A stretch of 64,000 nt of DNA from Eucommia ulmoides. Taxonomy: Eukaryota > Streptophyta > Magnoliopsida > Garryales > Eucommiaceae. Within the stretch, counting starts at the first letter, position 1, and each line of letters starts with the position of its first letter. Shown here in pieces: positions 1 to 14,594 of the stretch. The stretch spans positions 33,299,300-33,363,299 of the forward strand of contig CM028332.1 in NCBI GenBank assembly GCA_016647705.1. The letters run 5' to 3'. A program made the position numbers and the translations under genes. Under the pieces are notes generated by a model. The model was not told the DNA's origin and ran no database searches. It saw nothing but the letters and a program-made list of their open reading frames with translations.

Positions 1-518
1 TGATCAAGGGTCATCTCTTGTATCAGGTTTAATGTCATCAAATCAATTATAATAATCCCGTCCAACGTCTTCTAAGGTCTACCTCTCTCTCTACTAACCT
101 CATGCACTTTGAACTAAATTACATTTTTTTTTTCAATTTTTAAATATATTCTATTTATTTGCAAATTGGATTCTTTTAACTATATATATATATATATATA
201 TATATTCTTTTTATTTTCAACTTTTTTTTTTCTTTTCTAGTTCTTTACTTTTGATAAAAAAAATTATTTTCTACAAAAATCATATACCAAAAACAAAGAA
301 ATAAAAATAAAATAAATAAAATAGAAAATACTAAAAATATATAAAAATAAAAAATAGAAAACAAGAGATAAAGAGAGTAGAAAATAAAAAATAAAAACAA
401 AAACAAATTAGAAAAGAGAAGAACAAGAAAAAAAAAATGTTATTTGTGAGTGTTTGAAATATTATGAAAATGATAAATATAACCTTGATATTTATTTATC
501 GAAACGACAGAGAAAGTC
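1..518. other. Non-coding low-complexity DNA
   Basis: There is no coding signal here. The stretch is A/T-rich, with a short TA dinucleotide run near 181-205 and long A-rich tracts from about 260 to 440. It leads into the lone LTR that begins near 519. Confidence 0.6.
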
Positions 519-2723
519 TATTAAATCCAAAGTTTTGATGAACAATTAAGTATTGATATTTTTTGTGGAACTAATGATTTTATCAAGTATTTTAGATTTA
601 TAAGTTCAATGTATGTGATTAAGAAGAAAATCTCATAAAGAAAACATAAAGGGTACAAGATGGACGAAATGAATATATAAAGAGTTTTGAAGACCTTAAA
701 GAAAAATAGGTGAAAACAATACTATACTTATATACTCTTAATACAACCTGAATTAGGATCACACACGATACTTTAAATGAGTTAATTATATGTGTGTTTT
801 GATAAGAAATGATATGTTCAAGATCTTAAAATGAGATATTATATGTGTTTCTTATGTGAAATGAAATTTATAATTGACCTAATTGGAAAACATATTTTAA
901 AATATAGAAAGTTGAATTTCGGGTTAATTCGGTCAGCCGAATCAAACAGTAAGTTTTAGAGTTGAAATAAGGCGCTACTAATCCAGTCGGTCAACTAAAT
1001 TGAATTGGTCAGTCAACCGTTTGAGGCAGTAGCTAAATTGGCAAAGGAAGTGAGCACATTGATCTAATCGATCAACCGAATAGAAGTGGTCGGTCAACCA
1101 TTTGAGTCAGTAGATAAATTGAAGGGAAATTGGATCATTCTGATCCAATCAGTCATCCGATTTAGACAAATCGGTTAATTTCGACTGGCCTTAAGGCAAC
1201 GATAGGATTTGGTTCTGGGCAGGTCGATCAACCGACCTATAGGACTCAGTCAACCGACTGAGTTAGTTGAGAATTCGGGAGATTTGGTCTCTTAGTAAAA
1301 AAACTATCCATTTTTTATGATTTCAAGAGAAGAATTTGAGAGATTTGAACTTAATTAAGATATTGACAACCTATTCTATCATCCCTATTGTTGGTCCACA
1401 TACTTAAATATTTTCTTAATTTAAATGGATTAATACTTCTCATCTATATGGTTTTAAATTGATAATAGTTTTATGGGCTTATTTGAGAGTATCAAAGTTA
1501 TGTTTAAGTGAAACACTTCTGAATTAAAAAATTATCATATATGAGGTCTAAAAGTGTCATTAAGAGACATATCTTTGAGAAATTAACCATTGGAGGGCTT
1601 AATATTTGTCAATTAATATAGACCTGCGGAATTTGTGATCAATACATCAAGAACTATCAGTTTGAGTTATTCTAAAAGTGATATTTACGCTGAGATTTTT
1701 GTGAGAGATTTATTCTAAGTTCTTGATCTAAAGCGCTTGTGGTTTGACATCACCGACTTGAATTCTATTACTATTATGTCATTATATTTGGCGTTTCCCA
1801 GTAAGATCTATCTAAGCTTTGCTATTTAATTTGAAATTATATTATTATTTTTTTATTGATTGTTTAGTATAAAATTGTTTAGAAAATTGTTCTAAACCTC
1901 AAAGTCTAAAAATCTATTTTAAACATTTTTCGTTTGATTATACAATTACGTGTTTAAATTGTGTTACCCACATTATTTATTAATTAGATTTTATTTGTCT
2001 TATATTGTATCTATCACGTAATAATTATTCGAGTCATTAATTGAACATATTCGTTTTGAGATGGGAGAAACTCCTTGTGAGAAGAAACATATATTTTTGG
2101 TATTTGTAAGTTTGAGTTGATTAGATTCATTTAGAACGATATCTAATCAGGATAGTTAGGTTTTGATTTTTTTCCTGTGAAAAATGTTAGGGTTTGATTT
2201 TTGTCTTGGTAAAAAAGTTAGGTTATTCTTTTCTCTTGAAAAGAATTAGATTTTGACTCTTCCAGTAATTGAATTATTTTTTGAATGAATTGTAAATGAT
2301 TATCATTCCCTGTGAAAAAGATAAGTGAGAGAGTATTAGATTAATCTTTGGTCTAGTAAAAAGATAAGATTCATCATTGACTTGGAAAAAGGGTAATTTG
2401 TAAAAGTTGATTCTGTGTCTGTAAAAGAATCGTTATAAGAGTTTGGTTCTTACCTGGTAAAAATATCAAAGGGGTTTAGTATATTGCGAATTTCCGTAGA
2501 ACTCGAGGGATTGGACGTAGACAAGAGTAACTTGACCAAACCAAGATATATTCGTTGTGTGTTGCATCGTTTATTTTCTTATAATGTGTTTGAGTGTACA
2601 CTTAATATTAAACACATATCCAGTGTGTAACTAAGATAATAATTAATTTAGAAAAAATGATAATTGTTTAAATTTTGTAATTATTTAATTCAACCCTCTC
2701 ATATGTAACTCTTTGGGTCAACA
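519..2723 (+). mobile_element. Lone long LTR, copia-like (family A)
   Basis: This is a lone LTR of about 2.2 kb. Its start, its last 900 bases and its end (closing in TCAACA) match the 1.14-kb LTR at 23676-24817, and it is also related to 28970-31013 and, inverted, to 33375-35780. No internal retrotransposon region adjoins it, so it is most simply a solo LTR. Between about 950 and 1260 it carries a series of short motifs of the type GGTCAACCGA and GGTCGATCAACC, a mark of the family. The length is unusual for copia LTRs but known in the SIRE/Maximus lineage, which is my inference for its class. A target duplication is not clear. It is an old, broken relic. Confidence 0.7.
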
Positions 2724-3038
2724 GTCTCATCTACGTTAGTTTTGGTGTTGTGATTGTGATGCCTAGCGTGAAAACAGCCTCTTTATATATATATGCAATT
2801 TTAGTGATCGGTATTGGGTAAAGGAACTAAATTATGATGCTATGTGGCTGCATAGGAGTGTGTTAGGAAGGTAATTAGTTGATAAACTAAAGATTATATT
2901 AATGAGAAGCAACACCTGAACAAGGAGTATGCTTCTGTTGTGGGATACCAACACTTTCAATAACATTGACCTCAAAATATTAAATAAAAATTAAAATATA
3001 GAGAGTTGACATTCACACAAATGAAGGGAACAAATTGC
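2724..3038. other. Upstream region of the ACC oxidase gene
   Basis: This is the 315-base gap between the lone LTR and the TATA box of the ACC oxidase gene. It shows no ORF or recognised repeat. If the promoter is compact it lies here, so the LTR at 519-2723 ends only about 0.3 kb from the core promoter. Confidence 0.4.
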
Positions 3039-3046
3039 TATAAATA
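3039..3046 (+). promoter_or_regulatory. TATA box of the ACC oxidase gene
   Basis: The sequence TATAAATA lies 116 bases before the start codon at 3162 and about 30 bases before the likely transcription start near 3070. The leader then carries a CT run followed by a CA run (about 3108-3137) before the ATG. This is a typical plant core promoter layout. Confidence 0.65.
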
Positions 3047-3161
3047 GGCCTTATGCCAACCTCTTCTCCTCCACATCTCTGCAGCAGCACCAAGCAAGAA
3101 CATTGCAATCTCTCTCTCTCTCTCACACACACACACATTGTAGTTGATTTTTTTCACTTCA

Positions 3162-4760
<1,599 letters not shown>

Positions 4761-5403
4761 GACACATAGGAGGAGAATTTTAACTTCCTATTTTTATTTT
4801 TTTTTATTTTTTATTTTTTTTAAATTGGGTTTATGTTAGTGTTCAAGGCCTTGCCGAAAGGGTAAAAGGCTGTGTTCTCTTCTCATACTGAGAATAGGAA
4901 CAAAAAGATAAGGGTTTCAGTGTGGTTTCTTTGATTATGTTCTTTGTTTTGTATTTTACATAACTTTCGCATTTTCTTGGTTACCGTTTCTATTCTCAGA
5001 AATTTGCTCTAAAAATCTAGGAGCAGAACAGAAAAATATTTTTTTACGTTCCCACTATTATGGGGACATAAACAGTAAACCAGCCAGGTCCTAAGTAAAT
5101 AATCACTATATATTATAACTATATACATGATTATACAAGAGCTAGCATACGTTAAAAATGCAGCCAAAGGTGAATCAGAATCATAAAATTGAACCGTATT
5201 TTCAAGGATTAACAGAATACAAAGTTGCAAGTAAAATTATCGAGGGAAAAAAAATCAGAGGAAAAGGCAAACCCTATGTTCATATGCGGGAGGCCGATGT
5301 GAAAAACATATAGTATGTACAGTTTCTGTGTTGTGTATATATAGTAGCTATTGTAACCTATGATATGTACAGTGTTTGGCACAGACCTTTTTTTTTCCCT
5401 TAA
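4761..5403. other. Convergent 3' ends of ACO and NADK2
   Basis: These 643 bases separate the ACC oxidase stop (+) from the NADK2 stop (-), so both 3' UTRs must lie here. T-rich sequence at 4790-4825 follows the ACO stop. No conserved gene or clear repeat is visible. Confidence 0.5.
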
Positions 5404-8400
5404 TCAGAGGGCCTTCTGGTCAAGCCTTTCATTCCAATTCAAGCAACGAATCAAGCTGCGAAACCAATCGCCAGTTTGATCAGATTTGTTAACCGTTGGA
5501 AGTGGATGTTGACTCATTGATATCCGAACCGAATCTCCTCTTGAGAGTTGTTGCCTTCTCTTCCCATCAAATGAGACCCAGGCATTGCTTCTGGCGTCCT
5601 TGGGGATCTATTAAAATGCCACCAAAAAAATAAAAAAAATTGAAGCCTATTATTACTCGGACCAATAGAATCAATCATTTATGCGTTTGATTCCCACATT
5701 TCTGTTTCTGTTTTCACTTTTTAGAGAACAGAAAAATAATACGGGAAAAAATCTATTTTTGTTCTACTCCTGGAAACAAATTTCGGGGAACACAACAAAA
5801 TTATTCCCACAGTTTGATTTCTGTTCTTTTTGCTATATGAACGTTAATCCAAAAACCGTTCTATTCAGTTAAGAGTTTTCTATGAGAGAAAATATGCCTG
5901 GACAGCTTTTTCTAACAGTTTTTGAGTCTGAAGAATAGAATATATCTGTGCAATCGTAAACAAAATAGACCCAAAACATTGGACCAACGGCAAACATGAA
6001 TGTGTATATATATAAAATATATATAGCAAATAGCGGGGAAAAAAAAAAAACCTTTAATTCAAGGCGTGCTGAATCAGGAAGTATAACGGGTCTGAACGAG
6101 AGGGAGTGCGGGCAGATTGGTGTGAAGAGCATGCAGGGAACATTTGGATGTACCTGCATTCCATATGATTCCATTGTTAGATACAGACTGTTTTATTTTA
6201 GACTTTTTAACAAATAAAACAAATTTAGCTAATATACAGCAAAACAGAACCCAAAAAGGAAGTGTAAATGGATATACATATTGCAGAAATCCAACGGGCC
6301 TCACTCACTCTCAAAAGACGCCTTGAAAGAGAAGGACTGCCTCTAGACTTATATATAGCTCAATATGGGATTCAACATGACCACTCACACGCAGGGTGGA
6401 CTTTGACAAACCACTACGAATGGATATCGGGGGGCCCAACATGGATGTAAGATTCAATACGCCTAACATCAGACAAAAAGTTTGGTTTTGATACCATGCA
6501 GAAATCCAATGGGCCTAACTCAACCTCAAAAGTCGCCTTGAAAGAGAAGAATTGTCTCTAGACTTATACATAGCTCAATGTGGTACACGTCCCCTTACGC
6601 GCAGGGTGGACTTTAACAAAGCACTACGAACGGATATCGGGGGCCTCAACATTGATGGGGGGATTCACACGCCCAACTTTAGACAAAAGGTCTGGCTCTG
6701 ATACCATATAGAAATCCAATAGGCTTAACTCACTCTCAAAAGACGCCTTGAAAGAGAAGGATTGCCTCTAGACTTACATATAGCTCAGGATCGGGTAACA
6801 CATGAGATGTGGGATTCAACACAATAGATTTGAGATATCATAAAGCAAAATATTAACGCAGTAATATCTAAAGCACTAATAAGGGTTTACTTCGTAAATC
6901 CTGACGAGGCCAACTTACCATGGAGCCACCTGCAGCTGTAGAGTAAGCAGTACTTCCAGTAGGTGTCGCTACAATGACTCCATCCCCTTGCACCTACCAA
7001 ACAAAAACTAGGTGAATAAGGCATAAAATTAAGGGTTAATTGATTTCATATCCTATTTATTGACTTTAATAATTAATTTTACTTCCTAATTTGACGGTAA
7101 ATTATTTTTCTGCATATCTATTTTAGGATGGAAAATGTGGAAAAATGTGACATGAATGCTTCATATATATTTGACGTGGTTATAAGAAGTGTGAGAACAA
7201 GTATTGTGATATTGTCGCCCATGTAGCAGAGAAAGATTAAAGTGAACAAATTACCTTAGTTATAAGGCGGTCATGCTCATAACATTCAATCTTGGAAAGG
7301 TATGGATTAGAACCACGATCAACCACAATCTCATTGAGGACATCAAATACTTTCCCGGGCATTGCTTTCCCATTTCGAAAAATTTCACAGTGAAGACGCA
7401 TTCTAAGAGTTATATAAACTCCATCGAGTGTGTTATTCCCGTGAATGACTTCCTTTAGGTCCTGCCTGTAGTCCTCAAACTGTATATAGTGAGATAAGAT
7501 TTAGAATCAAGATCAATAGTTTTAAACAGTTAAATATATGTATTTCAAGAGTCGAGGTAAGAAGCATACAGGATGGGAAGTGAGAAACCCAAGGGATCCA
7601 AGATTAAATGAGACAACAGGGGGAACAGGACCTCTGAATATATTTGATGCATGGAGTATAACCCCATCTCCTCCCAAGCAGGCTACGAAATCAACTCTCT
7701 CATGAAGATCACTGCAGCAAGGACCGTTCAGGTTAACAAAAAAATCCTACAGGTATGAGATGAGCTAGGTTTTGATGCCAAAAATTGGATATTCGTAAAA
7801 TTTCATGTTTAAATTTCAGAATGAATTAGGATATACAAATTTAACATTCGAATAGATTTTTTTTTAATGCATGGCTTGTAGCTTGCTATTTTCTTTTCTA
7901 ATACATTTTTGTGTTTACTTGAGAGTTTATTAAGTTGAAATTTTGCCCCATATGAACCCTCGTTAGCTTCATCATGTGCAGAAGAATCTTAATCCATGAG
8001 TTTTACCTGGTATCTTGACTATAGAAGGTTTGTACAAATCCAAACCCCGGGATTCTTGCAAATATATCATGTAATTCAGGTTCAACAAGAACATTCATTC
8101 TCTCTTGGTGATACAAGTAGGATGCAACCTGCGCAGACAATGTGTTGATATGGGTTGACACAAAATCAGGAACTATTGTACACATACAGAGAATTGCTAA
8201 TAAAAGAATTCTATAAAATATTTTCAGAAATAGCAGTCGACATTAAATCAATCATGAATAACTTCCACTACACCAAAATTAGATAATATAGTACGTGTTT
8301 GGTGTGTTCGTCTTAGTCTTCGTCGCTTCGCTGGTGACAGACCTCAAAGGCTAGAGGTGCAACTAAGGTTTGGGATAGTAGAGGTTATCATTCAGATGTA

Positions 8401-8474
8401 AAATAGAATTTCAATTAAATTACTATTTATAATTGATAACTTTTGTCATCTTATGATTGTATATATATATTTAT

Positions 8475-8514
<40 letters not shown>

Positions 8515-11500
8515 TTTTTATTTGTTTTTCATATTTTTTTTTAATTATATATAATTTGTTTTTTAAATATTAAAAAATTATTTATTGTGGGGCTTAAGCA
8601 CCTCGGACAGGTCAAAACGCCCTGCCCAACACCCCCCTCCTTTTACAACACTCTGATTTCTACACAATTGCTTAGAGAAGGGAAGAAAACAAGAACAAGA
8701 CGAATCTCCAACATACATTGAACTCCAATGACCAAGCAAAAATTTATGGGAAATGCGAAGAAGGCTGCATTCCAATTACACAATTTCGTTAGTGAGATAA
8801 AATAGTGAATTTGGAGTGAAAGTGGATGTTTTGGCGTGCCAAATGACTACCCATAATTTTCGTCAATATTCATAATGTCGGCTTTCATGACCTACCATAA
8901 AAACTAAATAAATAGTAAACTTGATTTCCCTAGTTCACTTTACATTCATTCCTCTCCGGAACCAAGTGAAATTGATCATTCCCCTCATTAATCTGTTTGT
9001 TCTATCTCCACCATAACTGTTCCTGCTCATTACAGTAAAGCGCTAAAGGACCACATTCATTTGCAAACTGATAGGCCTCTTATGGAATTTTCTTAATTAT
9101 TTTCACTCCTTGGGTTTTGACGCTGCCCTTTTGCCTTCAATTTATTGTTATTTCTCACCAAAATATGTTGGTCATGTTTGCTCCCTCTGTATTTGGATCT
9201 AGTGCACATCTGCTAAGTTTGAATTTCAGTATTAGTCCAATTTTCAATGCAGAGTCTTGCGATTCGAGACACTTCAAATCTTTTCATATCGTTGGCCGGT
9301 TTTCGGACAAGACTACATGAAATAATTCTATGAAAGTAAATAATTCAATGATTCTCTTCCGATGCTTTCTTTTCCCCCGACACATTACGTTTGAAAAAAT
9401 TGTGAATGATTGTCAAGAATCCAGGATCAGTTGACACCCATTGTGATTTTTCAGATTATGCCAAACAGGAAGAAGAAATAAAGGAATAGAAGTATCGAAG
9501 TTGTGGTAAAACCACCATAATGGATTTTCTTACAAGTAAAATTGACAAGGATCCAGGCATGTACCTCTTTAGCTTCTTCCATGAGTTCTTGTCCCAGTTT
9601 CTTCAACAATAACACAGTCTTCGGTGTGGATTTCCACATAAGCATCTGTTGCTGAGTACTCGGATGAGTAAATGCCAAAGAAGATTCCGTTACTCTTTCT
9701 CTGGTGCAAGAAAATCCATCAGTTCGAACTAAAAACATCTCTGCCTTCTTTCTTGACTGCACTCTCACAACACCAGTTGCAGAAGCACACATATTGCCCT
9801 CAATCAGCTCCTCCAACCCATTACCAGTTGAGGATACAGATGCTTCACAATTGCTCCTCTGTGCGACCGACATGGCTGTAGATGCACCATTCTTACCCAA
9901 CCCACCTACTTTATTCATAACATTTCTTTCCCCTCCAGAAAATCCAAAGGAAACATAGCCATTGGAACCCAGATACGACTCGTTAATAGCAGAAGGATGC
10001 TGAAGCTCTAGAGATGAGTTTTTACTGTTTTGTGACCCATTTAAACTCCCTACCTCATTAAGCCTTAGTTCAGTCTCAGTCTCAATTTTCGCACTTCTCT
10101 GAATATTGAATTTTTTCAGAGGACTATTCAAGCATGATGGAGGTGAGACTTTCTTACTTCTGAAGAACTTGCGCATCTCTTTTCTGGAGAAAACATTGGA
10201 AGGAGGCAGTTGCGCCTCTAGAGGGTTGACTTCATTGCTAAATCCAATTAACCCTGCTTCATCACCGTTAGTTGCTTGTGCTGACACACTTCCATTAGAG
10301 GCTCCATTAATGCTCTTATGATCAAATTGTTTAGCAAGTGAAGCTTTATTGAGAAACTTAGTGGTTGTGTTAGCCTCGGAAAATTTGTCAGCCAGCAAGC
10401 TAGTTTCATCATCAATGGCAGTACCTTCTTCCTCCACTCTTATTGTATCTTGTGATATAATATCACTAGGAACACGAAATGATCGAGCACGAGCCATATA
10501 CTGCCTCCATCTGGAGACCATGGCGGAGGTTCTCCACACTCCTTCCTTACTATGGAGATAGACCGGCCTTCTGGTTTGATCTGAAACTAGAGCTGCAAAT
10601 TTCTCAACCTGCTCCATTGAAGGTGCTGTGCCAACTTCAACTGGAAGCTTGACTAATTCAATTTTTCCAGAAGAAACAGCATCATCCAGCACGCTCTCAT
10701 AGAACCTATCCTTTATAGTCTCTGCCCTAAGATCAACAATGGTTTTAAACCCTTTCTCCATCAGCCATTTCAAGCCTTCTTCAGTCACCTGACTACCCCT
10801 CCAAAAGGCAACCTCAGAATCCATGGATTCTACACCTTCTTTTGAATCAGAATCTGATAAATAAACAGGAATCCAGTTTGCAAACAACGTATGGCAGGGA
10901 GAATCATCACCTCTTGGAGAGCCAGAATCGTAAGAAACATTCTTCAACCTCTGTAATTTCCTCCATAAATCTAAGCTTCGAGTATTATCGGGTGTCAAAT
11001 AGTCTTCAAGTGCAACATGTAAGCTCTCACAATACCTCTTCATCTCGCCCCTGAAAATGGCTAGAGGTGGAAGCTTATCGTCCATCGTATTTACATCAAC
11101 CATTCGAAATGAATTAACCATGGAGGATCTTCCAGAAAGGACATCCTCTTTACCCTTATTGAGAAGATAAACCATGCAACCAAGGAGAGAAACTATCTTG
11201 TCTTCAAGTAATGGTTTTTCTTCTGACGGGGAATCGTATGACACAGTGCATTCTCCAGTCAAAGGATTGCATAATGTGTTCATTAAGGAGGTATGAAGAC
11301 GTTCAGCTGCCCTAAAGATCCTACAGTATGCTTCGACTTCTGCAATATCCCCAGGGAGTGGACCAATCCAAGGGAACTTGGATAAATCTTGGGAACGGAC
11401 AGCCTTCAAATAAAAACAAAGAACCAATCCGAGAGATAAAGAAAGATAATCATCAGTTTATTATCTCCGGCGTTAAAAAAAGTTTGAACTTTGAAATCAT

Positions 11501-12625
11501 TCGATTTTCTAATGATTTAGGGCTCGTTTGGTTGTCTAAATTATCCTAATGAATTATCATATTTTTTATGGGTTGATTTGTATATATTTCTCTATTTACC
11601 TATGATTTAATCAAATTTACATAAAACAAACAAAGAAACATACAATTGTTCTACTTAAATTAAAATTTTAAGATATGTTTTACCCCAACTACACGAGAAA
11701 AGAGCATCTGAATATGCTTAAAATGGTTAGCTAGCTAATTTATGTGCTTTAATTCTTACAACCAAGAAATAAACTATATCAGTACATAAATTGACTAATT
11801 AAAGAATAGTACAATTAGCAAACTGAAGGACAACCAAATAGGCCCTTAATTGACATCTACGTTTAACATGAGCAATGGTACATGGCCAGAAAATTCGAAG
11901 AAACGAGAGACGTTAAGACTGAGTAAGAGGTTAAAAAAAGGGTATTTGATCAAATAGAAATCCCTTTTACAACAGTGTTAATTCATCAAACAACTTCAAG
12001 TCAGAAAATGTAATTATTCAATTTGGGGATGAAACTTGATGATCACATTCATTCTTCTTTTTCTTTTCATGGAGGACAAGAAGTGACCTACTTGGATAGT
12101 TGGATATGCTTCATGATCAAGAAAATTAAGGTGACCCGTCTGAGCAATCAAAGCCGGCGGGATTTCAATTTTCAAAATAATGCTTCAAATTTCCAAACAA
12201 CAGCTAAAACATGCCTAGTTTAATTGTAATCCAAACTAATCGTCATTTCTCTCGGGAATTTTATCAAACACATTTCTACCTCAAATTGGAATACATAAAG
12301 GTGTACAATACCTGTGTATATATGTAACCTGAAAATGAACAAGATCACTGAGAGAAGTAATCAGTAGAGAGAATACCTGAGAATCCAAGCCAATGTCGAC
12401 GGAGAAGGGATTGGAGAGCTCAGCACTGACGACCAACTTGAGACGCCGCCGCACGAGCAATCGCTCCTTGCTCTGCAACACGTACCCAAACTTGTTTCCG
12501 GACCCGCAAAACTTTCCATCTCGGTGACCAAGAAAACCGAAAGAAGAAAGATGGGTTGCTCCGGCGACGGCGGAGCGATTCATGTGGACCATGGACAAGT
12601 GGCATGAGCAGTAATAACACGCCAT
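5404..12625 (-). CDS. NADK2: NAD kinase 2, chloroplast type
   Basis: This enzyme phosphorylates NAD to NADP in the plastid, supplying the photosynthetic electron acceptor. Exons on the minus strand are 12625-12377, 11403-9565, 8128-8007, 7711-7570, 7479-7255, 6993-6919, 6153-6052 and 5607-5404. All junctions are GT-AG and in frame, giving 985 residues, as I recall for Arabidopsis NADK2. Residues 1 to about 60 are rich in Ser, Arg and Lys, consistent with a transit peptide. I chose the start at 12625 because it aligns with the family; another in-frame ATG lies at 12640. The large second exon holds the plant-specific N-terminal region, known in Arabidopsis to bind calmodulin. It includes a tyrosine-phosphatase-like motif HSKEGVWRT (367-375) with Ser where Cys would be catalytic. 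The kinase domain shows GGDG (750-753), the NE pair (833-834) and TPTGSTAYS (869-877). It appears intact. Confidence 0.96.
6283..6790 (+). repeat. Tandem repeat, about 214 bp, in NADK2 intron 6
   Basis: Three successive copies begin near 6283, 6498 and 6711. Each starts with GAAATCCAA followed by a CTCAAAAGACGCCTTGAAAG-like block. The third copy is partial. Two units carry the phrase TGATACCAT just before the next copy. The repeat sits in the intron between exons 6 and 7 (6154-6918). It resembles fragments of dispersed plant repeats, but I cannot name the source. Confidence 0.75.
8461..8512. repeat. AT microsatellite in NADK2 intron 2
   Basis: Two AT runs (8461-8471 and about 8479-8512) are separated by a few T-rich bases. 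They lie in the intron 8129-9564 of NADK2. Confidence 0.8.
11520..11845. mobile_element. Tourist-like MITE in NADK2 intron 1
   Basis: The element is 326 bases with inverted ends: left GGGCTCGTTTGGTTGTC, right (as read) GGACAACCAAATAGGCCC. A TTA trinucleotide flanks both sides, the target duplication expected for PIF/Harbinger elements. The interior is AT-rich and has no transposase. It lies in the intron 11404-12376, away from the splice sites. Confidence 0.75.
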
Positions 12626-13486
12626 GCCACCATAGATCAAGAAACTAAGACGTAGTCAATGTGTGTGTGCGTGAAATTATGGATATATGTTATACGATTT
12701 CGCAGTGGATTACTCAATAATGGAAAAGAAAAGAAAAGAAAAGGTGTGGATAATATCGAAGTTGGGTGGTGCTGGAATACTAGAGGTCTGAATGGTGGTG
12801 GTGGGTTCCTTTGATTTGTTGGGTTCTCATCCCTCTCTCTTGTTCTTCATAATTTCCTTTCAGATTGATTTGAAATTTTGGGATTTCTTTGATATGATGT
12901 TGTTCATGGAATTGATTGGTGCTGTTAAAATTGCAAAAGCGGAAAGGGAAAAGTTTAAATTATAAAAAAGAAACTTCAAACAGCTGACAAATGTAATTTG
13001 CGTGAACTCCGTTTTTTACAAAACCCAAAAATTCAACTCCATTTATACATATAAATTTTTAGAAGTTTAACATAAATTTTGTGCGAGTTGTGCCATCTTT
13101 TTTCTTTAGCTCTTTTCATGCATGAAAATAAAAAGTTTAATCTTGTTTTACACAAAGTTTTATCTTTAAAGTTTTGAGACAATTGGTCATTGATATAAAT
13201 TAGGAGGTCTAATCTATTTATTAACTTATTTTAACTAATGTTTTAATTGCGGCCAATAATGACATTGAAAAAAAAACTATTCCCAATTCCTAGGTTCCAA
13301 GAGCAAACCCTCATGAGGTGTGTCAAATTTACTTATTATTAATGCCGATGATATTTACTTAAATTTTAAAATAAATACTTAAATAATCATGAAATAAAAC
13401 TAATAGTTGTTAAGCAATATTAATGTGAATATTAACTAAATATATATGGGCAATAAAATCACCATATGAAAATTCTATGAAGCAAT
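12626..13486. other. Upstream region of NADK2
   Basis: This is the 861-base stretch between the NADK2 start codon and the LTR of the copia element. The first 250 bases probably hold the 5' UTR and core promoter; a CT-rich patch near 12830-12845 fits a leader or Y-patch on the plus strand. No certain TATA box was found. The rest is A/T-rich and featureless. Confidence 0.4.
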
Positions 13487-14594
13487 GTAAAGCGTATAAT
13501 AACCGGAATCGTAACGATAACATTTACGTAAGAAATATAGAAACATAAACAACAACAAAGAAGGTAAGTAAATATTTACGTAACAAAAACATAAGAAGTA
13601 ACAGTGACAAAATGTGTTAACATTTACGTGACAGAAACAGTGCTTTAAACTTTAAATAAAAACTTACACAAATATTCAAATAACGAATAGAATTGAAGTA
13701 GATCAAGACTAGAGTTCGACTCTATGTCCTTAAAGCAAATTTGCGCCCCCCCATACTAGTGTTAATAGTTGAATGGATGTCTGCCTCTCAGAGTACAACG
13801 ATCTTCAAGTTTTTGGTACAATTGCTTGAAACCAAAAATTTTGGCGAATTAAACTTGTGCTTGAACTCTCACAAAATTCTAAATGTTCTGTGCTTTGGTG
13901 GTGATGTGAAATGATAATGTTATGAAATCGACTGCTTGAAATAAATGAGAAGTCTCCTATTCACCTATTCATAGAAGACTAAAAGCCACCATTGAATGGA
14001 TACAATTTTGGAAAGGCATTTGTTCGCTTAAATATTAACGTGAACCGTCACCTAATGAACCTTCATGTCTATTCATTAGTGCTCATGCAAAATTAAAAAC
14101 TGCCACTTAATTAAACTTTAAACTGTTTTGGTGAGTCAAGATCTGACCCGACCCAAATCTGACCCAAACCCGGCTCGGATCCAACCCAAACTTGATCCAA
14201 ATATGGATCAGACTAACCTGACCCGAACCCAATCGAACCCCAACCCGACCCGATTTGAGTTTGAATGTTTGGTGGTTAGTGTCTTGCATTTATTCTCAAT
14301 TTATAAGTTGATACAAGTTTTAATTTTTCCTCCACAACTAATGTGGGATAGACCTTACAATTTAAGTTCTCCCTTCCCAAATAATGTGAGATAACTCATT
14401 CATTATATCTTCAACTAATCTTAAATGGGTTCCTTTGAGAATTAAAATCTCATTTAAAACTTACTTTTTTTTTGCATATAAATATACTACGTCAATCCTC
14501 AAACGACGAGGAACACAATGGAATAAAAACTCAATTAAATTAGTTAATGAGTCTCACTTTAATTAATTAATTAAAGTAACAAAAAATTCTAACA
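13487..14594 (-). repeat. 3' LTR of the copia element
   Basis: This matches 22856-23675 plus 24823-25114 along its whole length. It contains a run of GACCCGA/AACCC-type short repeats at about 14140-14265, present also in the other LTR at about 23525-23625. Confidence 0.85.

Noticed and set aside
9451-9564. Open frame continuing past exon 2 of NADK2
   Set aside because: A GT donor at 9564 and continuity with the next exon (family sequence resumes at 8128) show that this is intron read-through.
14140-14265. Telomere-like AACCC/GACCCGA words
   Set aside because: The same run occurs in the partner LTR, so it is part of the copia LTR and not a telomeric insertion.
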